A stretch of 64,000 bases of DNA from Hofstenia miamia. Taxonomy: Eukaryota > Xenacoelomorpha > Acoela > Hofsteniidae. The notes below the pieces were generated by a model. The model saw only the letters and a list, made by a program, of their open reading frames with translations. It was not told the DNA's origin and did not search any database. The stretch spans positions 956,723 to 1,020,722 of the forward strand of contig CABFPE010000277.1 of assembly GCA_900660155.1 (NCBI GenBank). The letters run 5' to 3'. Positions 36,701-50,500 of the stretch are shown here, in pieces. Every line of letters begins with the position of its first letter. Within the stretch, counting starts at the first letter, position 1. Made by a program: the position numbers and the translations under genes.

Positions 36701-38499
36701 GTACAAATGAAGAAACCGCATCATCTATTGTATGTTGTGAAGCACATTGGCTATCCGTATGTAACATGGAGTCTACCTCCTTGGCATGTCGTTCAATGGT
36801 TACATCGGTTCCTGTTTTCTTCGGTGATTTTGGTAAACAATAATTACGAAAGATATTTGTTGCTGATTGACTTGCTTCCGCATGTAATGCTTTTCAATCT
36901 CAACTAAAAGGACAATATGGTCACAAAAATCACTGTTCGGCTGAGTCAAGATCACAAATATAATTGGCTGAATAATAAAGTCATTATTAAGGGTATTATA
37001 TATTATATAAAGTCGTTTGTTTATGCATATAAAGTAATCACTGTTATGTAGCTAAAGTCAGGTCGAATCAGATACTGCCAATCAAAATTTATTCATGCAT
37101 GTAAGATAATGAAGCACTGATATTGCGTTAATCGTTACATAGTTCTTATCCAATCATTGTTAATGTTAAGAAAAGAAATCTCACGCTTTGAACTGCATCT
37201 TAAAACTGTGAATTTTGTGTTTACTCACTTGAACATGTAATAGAATAATCGCAACTGTCATCTGTTTTATTCCCACATAAATAATGATTCAGTGCAATTC
37301 AGAGATAATTTTCTTGCTGCAAATCACAAATAATTTTTTAAATTCTATAATTAATACGTTTGCTCACATAAATGTTAGCGTGGCCCAAACTGGCCCACCG
37401 TATTTTACAAAATCGGCCTTTTACCGGGCAAACATGTTTGCGCAGCAGAGCACATTTTTGTTTTTATTTAAAATCAAAGGTATATTCCAGTGTTTTTGGC
37501 AGCGTGCTTCAACAGAACAATGCAAATTGCCCAGTAAGTTACACGGCCGCTTACATGATAAACGGGTCAGGATACAACTTATATTTGTTTGAATATTGTA
37601 CGCGTTGGTAGCGATTTTAATTAAAATTCTTGGATACATTTTTTACGACAATGAATAAACGTTTTTTGAGATCCAGTCAGTATTAGTTCTCTAGCCGCCT
37701 GAATGCTTTTCAGATCTCGTTTTCCCGACTTACGCTGTCATTTCCTTTAAAATTAAAATATTTCATTGTAATTGATATTTTTAAGTTCGTGCATATTATA
37801 GAATTTTTACGTGTATGAGATGAAGGTTTCTAAGTAATTTTGAGTATTATTGTTGTTGCATTAGCATCCAAAAATTAAATACACTATGTAAAGATTTAGA
37901 AAAAACTCTTTGTCATTCGCTTATCTGTTTCACAGTGGAATACTACAAAAATTCTTGAATTCAAATAATCAACGACAGCAACTAACACACACATGCATTT
38001 ACTAATATAGGTTATAACCAACCTTTTACTTACGTAGTTATTACTTTTCCATCTGTGGCCAACAACACAAGTATGCTGATGTCCTTGTTTATGGAAACAG
38101 TTCTTCAGTTAAAGCTTTAGCATGGACACAAATGTTACCAACTTGTTTCTAGTGTCAAATTAAACATTTTTTTTAAATATATCAATGTATTCTTAAAAGA
38201 CCTTAAATAATTAAAAATTTAAACCACTGCATTTCCTCGTTTGTTGTATCTTGTTATATTTTATGTGTATTCACGTAGATAAATATTGAGCTAAAACTTA
38301 TTGCTTCACTGCTTGGGGGAATTACAGACCAAAAACCAGCTCAGTGGAATAACTTCGCTGTTTTCTTTTTTTCTCCATAAAACATGCTTTTAAAATATTC
38401 TAGAATTTTACATTTTTGCCTCAATATGGGTTTTGTAAAGTTATTAGAAGGTTAAGCGGCATGAATTTCTTTTTCCACAATTTCCGTTCCAGCTAGAAT
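36701..38499. other. Non-coding, AT-rich
   Basis: No supported gene. A GC-richer patch at about 37.38-37.57 kb (GGCCCAAACTGGCCCACCG, then TACCGGGCAAAC) shares words with the hAT-like terminus at 34.67 kb and could hold remains of the other element end. Open frames there are short and unrecognised. Confidence 0.35.
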
Positions 38500-41400
38500 A
38501 GCGGTAACAAAGAATTGTATGACAGTGTTGGAAAAATGTTTGACAGATGCATCGATTGGATAAGCAACTTCTACTACAAAGTCAAGGACTTCAGATGCGT
38601 AGCACGTTCCCTAAAAATAGCCTACCACCTGCATCAGAACATGTTCCACGATACAAATGAGAAAGTTTTTGTCGATGCAGAGAAAAGGTCACACGAGCTC
38701 CGAGCTAAATGCAAGAAATGCTGCGGCATTGAGGACAATTATTATGATTATGTAAACTCCATCTGCCCTTACGCCAGAATTCAGGCTGAACTGATGACTA
38801 TCTATTACATAATTCCATGCTCTGATTGTGATCCTATTCTGCTCTTCAACAAAGTTTTAGAGATGCCAGAAAATGCACGTAGAGTCGACAGAGAATATTG
38901 GACCAAATTCATGAATTATTGCAAGGCACATGATTTTGCCAGGTTTTGTTCCAAATATAGAAGACCACCAAAACACGCAGTCGAACAGGACTATTCCTTT
39001 GAAAACAGATAATGGAATAAAATGTGCATTAGCGGAAAGGAGTGCTTACCACCAGATAACAAATGGGGAAAAGTGTGGATTTTCCAGGAGGTTCAATGTC
39101 CGTACTATATCTGCATTTGGTATACGGAAGCAGGCGATGTCACTCGTATTATTCCGGACTTGAATGTTTATCTTACTCTGGTTCAAAAGACATTGGCAGA
39201 GAAGAGCATAATGAACTTTTAAACGCAATGAGGAAAGCACCTCTCTTGGGGTGTGAAATCAAAGGATACTTAACTCCTGAGGAATATGTGGAGGAGCTCA
39301 AACAAGGGTTTGACAGGCACGATAAAATCGCTGTGCTTGCAGCCAAAGCCAAGAACACCAATTCGGCCCCAAGGTTAGAGAAACCTGGCCAGCTGATGAG
39401 CCGCATAGAGAAATCATATGTATGGCCGATCGTTGTTCTATCCCTCTTTCAGTCCTTTACCCGGGAGTGGCTTTGCGTAAGGACCCAGAGTCTCTGGATG
39501 CAATTTTCGACAGAGCTATGCATGTTTCAAATGCTGGGCAAATAATGCTCAATTGTTCTAATGACACGGCCAGTTGGTCGGATAAGGCAGATCGCGACGC
39601 TTGGTTGGAACACCACAATTATGTTAAAGCCACCAATATGGAGTGGCTTGATTTTAACAATGTCTTGAACGGGTTTACTGCTATTATAACTAAACGAGGT
39701 ATCACTTCCAGTACAAGTGTGACACACGGACTGTTCCAGGGTTGGACAGGCGGCTGTGATTCCCTACTCAATTGCAGATTATTTTTGTACATAATCACAG
39801 GCCAAAAACATGGGCCTAATTCCGAAAACTTCCGCTGCAATAGTCGCAGGTCTGATAGATGATGCCTTCAACTCTATTCCTATGACCTCTACTTCAGCTG
39901 TAACTTGTGTAAGCAATTTGGTTCATCTCATATTTGACAACTGGCACAATGCAACCGCCGAAATTGACGAATGCAAAACTCTCATTAGCACCATAAAATT
40001 AGTCTTCCTTAATCGCTTTTTTGCGAAGGTGCCGAAGTTCTTGTAGCTGGAAAGGTGGTTATGAAAACTGCTATGGAGTTCGGCAGACGCGCTCCAGGCA
40101 TCTTAGACCATATTTCGTGCATATTCGGTACCATGAGTTCTGCTGTACACAAGGGTGCCGACCCTATTGTTTCATACTGGTATGCCACATACCTTTGTGC
40201 TCATTGCATATGTTACACTGCACCTGGCTGGTTAAACGTCATAAGTGGGAACAGGCCATGGGACATATTTGCCTTCTCCCATCTTCCTGCTAGTGTGGGT
40301 TGTCTCAACATTCCTCTCTTGGATGACTGGTTATCTGGCGAATATGTCAACAATCTGGACAGTGTCTTATGTGGAGTAGCAAACATCTCCACTGCTAATA
40401 ACGCCCTAGGATCTGTTCTTTCTACTTCTGTTTTCAAAGTGTTAAATCAAGAATTCAAGAGGCCCAACCCATATGCATTCATTGCAGATCCCACCACTGT
40501 GTAGCTCGATGTTGCAAGCGATGGCAGCCACGTCTACTCTCAAATAGTAAGTGGATGCATCAAGGGCATGATCACCTCCGAGGCTTTTCGTTCGCAGACT
40601 GCCATGTTTAGCCGGGAAAGCGATCATTCCAAAGTATGGGAATATCTTCAAAGTATCTCATTTGACTTGAATACACTATGATCTTTGTCGGGTTCTTTCC
40701 CCCATGATCTGCAAACAAAGTTGATTGATAAAATTGAAAGCAACGACTGTGTTGCCCAGCTTCTCAAAAGAAAGGTAGTAACTCTCCTTGTCAAAAAAGT
40801 CGTTAAAGCGAATCGCACATATGTATTCAACTTTTTTAACCTTATGAATTCCGCAAAACCAGTTGTCATTGACGTCAACAGAAGAACATGTCCAACCGTC
40901 ATACGCAAGTACAGAGATAGGTTCTTGGAGTCTGCATAAAGTGGAATTCTGTACCGGTTTACTCATATGCCATCTGCAAGCAGACTAGCTCTTATAAGCC
41001 TTTGATAACAGTAACCAGAAGTGATCCAAAATCGAAATGCGGAAGTGACAGAGAGAAGAACGTGTACTCCAATTGCTTTGATGGCAGAAATACCAAACGT
41101 CATACTCATAGAATGAAGACTTCTGCGCCTCTTCTTTTCTCGCGAAGCCCTAGCAAGTGTTTGACAGACACTCAAAAGGCAATCTACAGGGGAGCTGCCA
41201 TGTGTGCATATGTGAACCGTATGGGTATAAATGGGAGCGCAATGTGGTGTTTTGTTGCTTCAACCTGGGGTGTGTACCACACGGATGATGTTCCAGAAGT
41301 ACAGGTGGCTGTGAAAGACAACGTGTCATTTAAAAGATTAGCTATGCACTCGGCCAGGCGACAGCACACCTCCATATCTTTTCGCAACAGTAGGGACTGC

Positions 41401-42692
41401 ATAGACGTTAACATTGTATGCCTCACGGATCAAAGAAAGAGTTAGCTTAGATATGGACATGTCCATTGTTGCATGCATTCGCGGGTACATGTTTCTCGAG
41501 TCGAACTGCACCAAAACTCCTCCAGAAGAGGTCTTGATGAGCTATGCCCCGGAATGATTAGTATTACCAGTAAAGGCTATTTTGAAACTGTAGATGCTAG
41601 TGGTTGCATGGCCTCCGTAAGCAAGATTGCGAAGAGAAACAAGGGCGCCTTGAGCTTGATATTCAAAGAATGCTTAGAGTTTAGAACTTTGATTGAAGAT
41701 GAGGATGCAGTGATCCCTTTTGTCACACCATCGACTTGCGCAGAACACGAATCTCACATATTGGATACAATTGTCAGAGTCAGCCGCTACGTGGAGGCAA
41801 CTTCAGTTGCTACGCTTCCCCATAGCATGCCCAAAAGGAGAACACTTGGCAGTGTCGATGAAACTCCTGTGGAACAGATAGAAACATTCCGTTCGAAGTT
41901 AGTAACAACTTTTACGTTAGGCAACACGGTCACGATAAGGCCAATGTAGTCGCCCTTTGCGATTTGATTAAGAGCTTTGCTCTAAGAAACTTACCCAATA
42001 GCTTCTACACTGCTCATTTCAAAGATATCTGCAGCGTGGCCCCTGCTTGGTTTAATGATATCCGAGTCCTGGAAACTTGCAGTCAAAAACGAAGATGCGC
42101 ATTACTTGGAGACTCAAGCGACTACTGCATGATATTGGACCTTTATTCCAGGCTAGGCCACAGTGCCCGCTTAACTCGCACAAAGGAAGAACTAATTGAC
42201 TGCTTAAAGATTTTTTTAAAGTGTTTAGTACACATCTTGAACTGCCAAATAATTGGGAAACAAGTCACGAATCAGCTGCCACTAGTGTTATGATGTCCGT
42301 TTGGTGAAGGCAAATATGGTGCCAGAAACACTCTCCGTCTCCAGCATAACTTCGATGACGTCAGTGAATTTGGCTTACATAAAGACCCAATGATCGTTCA
42401 TGAGGAAGTTCCTTTTGAGGAGAACATATTTACACCCATAGACTTTAGCACAACTGAGCAAACCGGCATGCTCCCAGATGGCGAGCCCCGGACCATCGAA
42501 GAAGTCGACGACGTAAAGAAGGTCGCATGTATGTATTACGTTATGGGTGATGCTACTAAAGCCTTAAACATTGTAGAGGGCAGGCATGAGATCAGCAAAT
42601 GACATGATGAATGTGGACGAGATCCACGAAATTTATGAAGAGATAATGAGTGATCTTAGAGAGATCGACGAGAGTATTCAAAGGTAATAGTC
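38500..42692 (+). pseudogene. Endogenous fossil of a negative-strand RNA virus polymerase (qinvirus-like L)
   Basis: About 4.2 kb of GC-richer sequence reads on the plus strand as a long viral polymerase, broken in roughly ten places. Palm-like motifs lie in order: a motif A-like NDTASWSDKADR (about 39.57 kb), a motif B-like GLFQGWTGGCDSLLN (about 39.74 kb) and an IDD in the motif C position (about 39.86 kb). Further on come a GAEVLVAGKVV-like stretch and a SHLPASVG..NIPLLDDW segment near 40.3 kb, like those that follow the palm in L proteins. The coding trace ends near 42.69 kb. IDD in place of GDN/GDD is described for qinviruses. The opening part of a full L gene appears absent. Number of breaks and lack of selection point to an old insertion. 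No LTRs, poly-A tail or target duplication were seen. Confidence 0.6.
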
Positions 42693-43350
42693 TCCCAAAA
42701 GTTCTGCTGATGAAGTCATCTACATCTAAATACAAACCCCCGTGACGCGTTAATTGCTGCCCAAATTATCACCATTTTAGAAGATTAGAGAGCTAGTGCT
42801 CAAATTTAGTTAGATTGTAAACTTTGTGTAATCTTTCTTTTTGCATGATGTACTCTTACTTTATTATGTTTTGGTGCATATTTTGTGTTTCGTTTTAGCT
42901 CTTGTAATGATGATTATACCATGGCATTTAACACATGTTTTTTTTTAAAAATGCATAAAAATATTTTATATATTTTCAAAAATATTGTATATAAATAATA
43001 GCAACGTAATGTACGAAAATATGAAAAGCAGTATTGATTATTATTAAATTCTAAACAACATTGCATGCTATATTTATTTTATAGAGAAAAATTTCTTAGC
43101 AGAAAAATGAAATGCGGGATAAAATATTTAGAAAAAATTTGAATTTACTTTCCATGGAATTAAAAATTAGCCATTGAATCATTGCAAAATTAATGTGATA
43201 ATTAACATAAATTCTGTAAATACATTATGCAAAACCACTGAGATGAAGCAAATTTATGAGGATTTTCAAAGCAAACTATGATTATAAAAACCTATAAATT
43301 CACTTCTTGAGTTGATTCTTTAACAGAATAGAGGAGCATTTCTGGTTACA
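42693..43350. other. Non-coding spacer between two fossil elements
   Basis: AT-rich sequence with long A/T runs. No gene or recognisable repeat. Confidence 0.5.
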
Positions 43351-43354
43351 GCAA

Positions 43355-44140
43355 AATTAAGCACATTGCCTTAGCTGATCCAGGACTGAATACGACAAAA
43401 TAAAGATCTTACCGTAACCAATCAACACAACAATACCCATGATTTTGAACTGCTTATCGAAGCCTGCGCATCTGACTAACTTGGAACAAGTAAGCTCGAA
43501 GTCGCCGTATTTGCAGTTGTCACTGTCGAGATTCTTGTGTGCTTCAGTAATAGAAGGAATACCTTGCGAAACGAACGCCCTTTCGAAGACGTGTGCGCAG
43601 TGGTCCAAGTAGACACTCTCAGTGTCCTGTGTTCTCATCTTTGTGTTCATTCTATTCAGGGAATTTACGACTTGGGACGAGTGGTTCCCGGCAATAATGT
43701 TGTGATATCGTTGGCAACGCCAAGAGAAAACTTTCTATATTCGTCATTTTTAGGGGTTGGGGTGATCTTTAGTTCCTTTCTCAGAACCATTAGGAAAATT
43801 GCGTTAATTGCTTCGTCATCACTTATGACAACGTGCTTGGGATAATCGGTGAGGATGTCATGAAACATCTTTCCAGTCTTAATGAATTTGGGAAATTTAT
43901 CAAAGCCAAAGGAGGTGTTTCCCTTATTATATGCATACCGCTCTTCCTGAGTGTACAAACAAAACAAATCGTGAAGCTCAATATCATAGAGCCCGAGGCG
44001 GTACTTGCCTGGCATGCTTTCGTCCACGAAACGTTTTTTTGTGGCTAGGAACGTCAGATGACGAATAGTAACAATTCATTTGGAGCTTTAAGCACAAAAA
44101 TCTTGTGCTTTGTAGCGAGGTATGTCGTAGACTGCCGCCA
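43355..44140 (-). pseudogene. Possible second virus-derived fossil, unrecognised
   Basis: The minus strand carries coding-like sequence of about 250 residues in more than one frame, GC-richer than its flanks. Segments include FVDESMPGKYRLGLYDIELH, ISDDEAINAIFLMVLRKEL and KFSLGVANDITTLLPGTTR. It is broken in a few places. No known domain is evident. Its composition, its size, and its position 0.65 kb from the polymerase fossil suggest a viral structural or nucleocapsid-type gene, but that is inference. It could instead be a decayed host gene. It lies tail-to-tail with the polymerase fossil and ends about 0.2 kb upstream of the Neuralized start. Confidence 0.4.
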
Positions 44141-44353
44141 TCCGAGTCTTTCAACAGTCAATAACAAGGATGGACGAAGCGATGTTTTTCTTCAATTGTA
44201 GTTTTAACTGTATACAATTATTCTATTATACAGTGAATGCTTTTCGTCACTTTGCATTGACGTAACACGTTCTTTGAACTTTCAATGGTGTTTAGCAAAT
44301 AAACGATTGTGATATTTGTCTAATATACATGCATTCAAATAGCAATCCTTAGT

Positions 44354-44545
44354 ATGATTCGTTTAGTATCATCAGAGTCATTAAGTCCAGAAGTTTTTGA
44401 TCGATTTTCGCCCGGCGATGTCTGTGGCTTCAATGTCGTTCATGGATCTAATATAGTCTTAAAACGAGGTGGTACTGTGGCTCGTAGGGTTGGGTCTTTT
44501 TGCAATGCCATTGTTTTCACATCATATCCTGTTTTACCAAATAAG
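44354..44545 (+). CDS. neur: neur exon 1: start and first part of NHR1
   Basis: Encodes residues 1-64. The NHR opening is clear: VVHGSNIVL, then GGTVARR, SFCNAIVF and YPVLPNK. These match the family pattern of H-x-x-G-x-N-I, a variable loop, A-R-R and F-C-N-x-I-V-F. The donor is AATAAG/GTGAGA at phase 0. No TATA-like promoter stands out upstream. Confidence 0.9.
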
Positions 44546-47500
44546 GTGAGATTGAATTATTTCAATGATTTTCATTTAATATAATGCCAGATATATTTTT
44601 TAATTTTAAGCAGCAATTCCTGATTAATATTTATAATCAAGAAATAATACATTACGAAGTTATTTAACGTTTTTAATGTAGGTGTTGAGCGTTCGTTTTA
44701 ATGAGGTTTCCATCAGTTGGAGTGGGTTGGTCAGGTTTGGTTTCACCCAGAATAATCCTGCTTTGCTAAATTCGCGTTCTCTTCCTCGTTATGTCTGTCC
44801 AGACCTTAGTTCAAAACCAGGGTATTGGGCTCGCTCACTCGAAGAATGTACTGTTTCCAGTGGTGAAATTTTAAATATATACTACAATACCAGTGGCGAA
44901 GTGTTCTATCGGTTTAACAATCAAGCAACTTGGTGTGCACAGCCTTTTATTGTAGGCCTCAATACGCAGACTCCGCTTTGGGGTGTTTTCGACGTATATG
45001 GAAATTGCATTGAAATTGAGATCATTCAGAACGGTAATCGTTTTTGCAAATATTAGGCCTTGTAGTGAGTCGTGCGTTTTTCTTCTTTTTACTAAATTTC
45101 TTATACATTAATTTTCTTATGGCTGTCTATCTTTATTTTATTTTTAAATCCTGTAGTATATAAAGTTATTAATTTATTTTCAATGCTATATTACAACCCA
45201 CGTTCTTTCATTTTACGTTCATTCTTTCCTATTTTCAACTTAAAAGGCTATCTACTCTACTATTTTTATACGAAATGCTAAATGTCTTTGGCTTTAAGTG
45301 TTTTGTTTTAATTGGAGACGCTCGTTGTGTCATTTCAAAGAACAATCGCACGTTAAAAAATATCTCTTAATGAACGTCATTGAAAACATTTTCTATTATT
45401 TTCAATTGTAGCTATAATTTTTTTAATTTCTAGCAGTGTAATTCTTATAAAGGACATTCTCAATATTGAATTTGTCAATTGAATTTTAGGTGATTTTAAA
45501 AAATTTAAGATAGTTGTTGGTTTCTATCTCTGATTTTAGTGGATTTTCACTGTTTTTGCTTAAAAATATTACATTAGCTTTATTGTATATGCTATCTTTC
45601 ACTGACCTGCAGTGAAAAATGAGTTTGAATAAACTCACTACAGTAAATGAATCATTTCAATAAATCTTTCTGATATAAAAACAGAAAAAGCCAGTTTTTT
45701 GAAGCAGGTATTCTTATAAAGAAGTGGTGGTAATCTTGTTAAATTTGCACATTTAATAAATATAAACTGTATTTTCTCAACTTTAATTAAAGTTTATCAT
45801 GCATGAGCAATGTTTACTTATTTCTTAACGATTTTTCTTTTTTTGGATTATAATTGTAAGAATTGCGTCTTCTCAAAGCGCTTCAAAAACTGACTGCTTT
45901 AATTTAGAAATTGCTTTGTTTTTGTTGCCTTTAATTTGCAGACAAATCATTTCAAATTGTCATCGACATTCAATTACTTTATTGGTTTTGTCAGCTTTCA
46001 GTTGTGGAAAAACAATTTCTTCAAAATTACACTCGCTAAAATACAAGATATTCACTTTACAAAGTTGTTCTTACAAAACTTAAAATGTATTTTTTTCTTC
46101 CAAAATATATGAGGCTCTGGGATTCGCAGGTTTGCTCCATGGCATTAACCGTGTTGAATAATCAAGTTGTGGAATTATTAAATCAAGCATAATATTGGAA
46201 AAAATTGAGTAGTTATAATTTGTAATCGCTAACCATCTGTAAAAATAATTTTGTACCTAAGATCGATATTGTATAGGACGTTATATCCAAAGAAATGTTT
46301 CGTGTATTTTTTATTGGAGGTTCCTAACCTTTTCGCATTTTATGGAACTTGTATTAAGGTATTTTGGGTATCTTGTTGTGTGCTGGAAAGCATTCTTCCC
46401 ACGTGTTTCCAAGTGTTTTTAACTCATTAGCGTCATTGTCTTATAAGGTTGAAAGCTTTTTTTATACCTATTCCAATATATGTATTTCCAATAAACTCTT
46501 GTATGCGTTCTAGTGGCATTTCAATAAACGCACACCTTAAAAGACTTGTTTTTACATGTATACATGCTATTAAAATGACAAATCGTTTTACGTCATTTTT
46601 CGCTAGCGGTTGTCTTTGCCTATTCCAAAGGATGACGTATTCAACTAGCGCTTGCTTTACCGCTAACAAGTTTTTTCAGTTTAATAGATATTAACAAAAT
46701 TGAAATTAAGTAAATAACATAGTACTATAATTTCTAAAAATATTTTGTTAACTACATAATATATGCGTATGGGTAAACGATCTCTAAATCTGATTTTTTC
46801 CAAAACATTTTATATTGTGCGATAGCAATGGGGATTCTTTTATGCATTAATTTTAATTTTGCGATATTATTTCTTAGTCTATAGTACAGCAGTTTTAATA
46901 CAAGTTTAAAACTGTTATTCTCAATTTGCTTTTACGTTTATTTTTAGAAATAAGTTTAAAGAGTATTACTTTACGTATTTCTCTGCTAATAGTTAACAAA
47001 TATATTTGCAAACAACATTGACTGTAAAGCACAGCTTACACTAGCATAGCATCATACCAATTTCTGTTTTATATGCATAAATTATTTCAATAAATGGCCT
47101 ATTCGTTTTGAAATATTTCAGTAACAAATTGACTCAGTGTGAATAAGAATTTGCCTCTTGAATGGATAATAAACTTCATAAAACACTTTCCAACTTTATT
47201 TGTGTTTTACAATAACAGCTACATTTCTTAGAAAGAAGCCGTTGAAGATAGCATTCAAAATTATTGATAAAGGTTTTCCTGGACCAGACGCTTATTGCTT
47301 CCAGTTCCTTTTGTCTCCCTAGAATTGATCCTAGTTCCTACCAATGCCAGTCATCTGAAATATTCTAGGTTCATAGTCCAATGTGGTCACACGGCCTGAC
47401 TTCCTTTTCGTCCAAAAATAGCAAAAAAAATTTGTAGTATTCAAGGCTGATTCAGTTAGTCTTTCAATGACTTTTCAATGTTTGGAGGGCACTGTTTGTT

Positions 47501-50500
47501 GCAAAATAGTTTTTGTAAAACACAGTTTTTAGGGAAGTTTTGCCATTCTTACCTCCACCTTTGTTTCTGCAGTCTCTTTAAGTGTGCACCAAACCTTCAG
47601 TAGGCCAAATTTTTATGCTATTCTTATTTAGTTCTGCTTAAAATGAGAAATATTTTATAAAATTACTATAAGCTTTTAATTTAAATCCATGCATTTCGCA
47701 TCTGAACCTGTGATTCGAGCAGCACTCGTGTTAGACTTCATCGCACCGCACAATATTTGCAGTTAATACCGATGCCTTGTTTATTGAACAAGCCGCAAAT
47801 ATATGTTATCAATTTCAATTTCAACACTGTCGTCTGATACATGACAGAATTGTTTATTTGTAAGCCTGTATTTCTCATGTTTTCGCACAATTTCTTTGTT
47901 CATCTCGTTTTCGCCTAACAAAGTCTAGTTAGTTTTTTCATCTATATTCCTTAGTGCAAGTGCTAAAGTGGTCTGTCGATAAAATGTGTATTTTTCTCTC
48001 TTTGATTGAATAACTAAAAAATATTATTTTGTCATCATTGCAACTCCCACTAAGGAGCTTATGTAATTACATGCATTCAAAAATTTTCCTAACTCACCAC
48101 AGTAACATTTTTGCACGTGGTACTGTGGTATACCGCGAATATACACACCATTATTAATCTGGAGCTCGAATTCAATTACTCAACACTTTATTGGTACAAC
48201 ATATTGTAGTAAATTGTTTTATTACTGCTGGGGTCGCTGTTTTGCAAAAATCTAATTCTTTTAATGTTTATTTAAAATTTTAGAAAAGGTTATCAGTATA
48301 ATATAACTAATTCTTAGTTAGGTAACGTTAAGTAGCTATGTAATAAATGTGGATCGTTATGCAATTATAATGAAACGTTTTGGAATGTTATGTAAATCTA
48401 CCAAATATATCAAAACATCTCACTGCATTTTTCCAACTGAAATGCAAAGCGACTCAATTTTTAAATTTAATTGAAGTAAAAAAAAATGCTTGCATTTTTT
48501 GTTTAAATATCTGTATTGATCTGCGGAGTCTAATTTGGCTGGACTTCTACGCAATACTAACATCATGTAACACAAACTATAATCTACGTATAAAACAATT
48601 CTCAGAAAATTTACAATAATGGAGTCAACAATGTTGCAGGAAAGTAGAATCGAGACACTTCAAAACCTGGTATTGGTGTTTCCGATTGATTCCCTTCTCC
48701 ATGTGTGCCAAACTGAATTAGCAAGTACTCATCAACAATTTTTTACAAAACAAAGTTTTCTGCGTTAGAATAAAGTCATGCACCAATTCCATTAGCCAAC
48801 ATTCATAAACAAAAGATAAGAAAACGAAATCCTCCAACTTGAATATTTCTGTCAGATAATTCCCTATTCTTGAAAATATGGATAGTTTAAAAATTACGTT
48901 TTTTCCATCGTATATATATAGAAACACTGCCCATCCAACTATATTGTTAAGTTTGTTTGAATTCTTTTGCGGCTTTAAGTTTTAGACAAAGAGTCAACAC
49001 TATTAGAATTAAAAAATAGTAATTCTTGCAAAATAAAGTTAAGATTAATTAATAGTTTACTTTTAATTTTGTTCAATCTTCCGCATTAACATTTATTGAG
49101 ATATTCAGTTAAGAAGAAGAAATCAATAGGTGCTTGTTCGATAACCAGCTACGCAAACACACTAGCATATTAACAGTATCTCGGTCAAGTGATAAACGCG
49201 TCTCGTTAACAATGTAACCGACAGAACTAAATAATCTTCCCCACAGAACTGAATCTGAATAAGTTAAACAAAAATTTAACTGTTAACATTTATTAACGAT
49301 TAATTAATTAATCTTTAAATATGCAGCTCTTAGGCCACGGTTAGACTAGTGATTTGCTTAAAAGTGATCTTTCACATTTTGAGTGAATCGCACGTCTAAC
49401 CACCCGAGATAATTAGCGATGTGACGATCACGAAGAAATCGTGCGCGTTCGATTTCCTTGTGATCGTCACATCGCTAATTATCTAGGGTGGTTAGAAGTG
49501 CAACGCTTTCAAAAGTGACAGATCACTTTTAACCAATCACCTAGTCTAACCGTGGCCTTATATATATATNNNNNNNNNNNNNNNNNNNNNNNNNNNNNNN
49601 NNNNNNNNNNNNNNNNNNNNNNNNNNNNNNNNNNNNNNNNNNNNNNNNNNNTGATATACATACATATATATATGTATATATATACATATATATATATGTA
49701 TATGTCTCTTATATATATATATATATATATATTTAATATTTCTTTGCATATTTATAGCGTAAACTTCTATCCAGATAATACCACAATTATTTAAAAATGC
49801 ATTCAGTATAATAAGTGTATGACAGACCCTCCAAAACAAAGCGATTCTAAGATAGTAAAACTAGATGATCTAAAATCACTTTCTAAAAACATATGAAGTT
49901 AATCCTAAATTTGCAACCTGAATTCTTCCAACTATCCCAATATCGCATATTTCGTCAAATTAATAAATAATCTGCAAAACAAGTGGAGCATAACATGTTA
50001 AATTTCTTTGTGCCTTCTACTATAATTTGTAGCAGGCACTTGAATAATTCATATGTATATATGATAAAATTTTAATTTTCTTCCGCAAAGTCTAGTGTTT
50101 TTCCAATAAATTGTGCACACAATCTGTGATCAAAGGGAGCTCATTTTCCTCAAGAAATTCCGCAATCTGTCGTCCCTATGAAATCAGGGCATGACCCTCC
50201 TAATTTATTGCTATTATCTTGCTAGTTATTATTTTATCATGTTTTAAGGTGATCTCAATTCAAGAAAAGTAAACCTTTTTGATGATGGGGTGGGAACAAT
50301 AAAGCATAAGAGGGAATATATGCGTATTTAAAAATTTCTTAAAAATGTAAAAATTTTTAATGGTGTATTTCAGGGATATATATTCACTCACTTCTGGCAT
50401 TCTGGGGGGGGGATGTCATGAACCCCATTTCCGAACCATTGGTTCAAACCGTACAATTCGTATGGTTTGGTTAGTGTAAAATGCTAGCAAATCTGAAAAA

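Noticed and set aside
46433-46694. Overlapping ~80-codon frames on both strands
   Set aside because: Each is the shadow of the other and neither shows a known motif.
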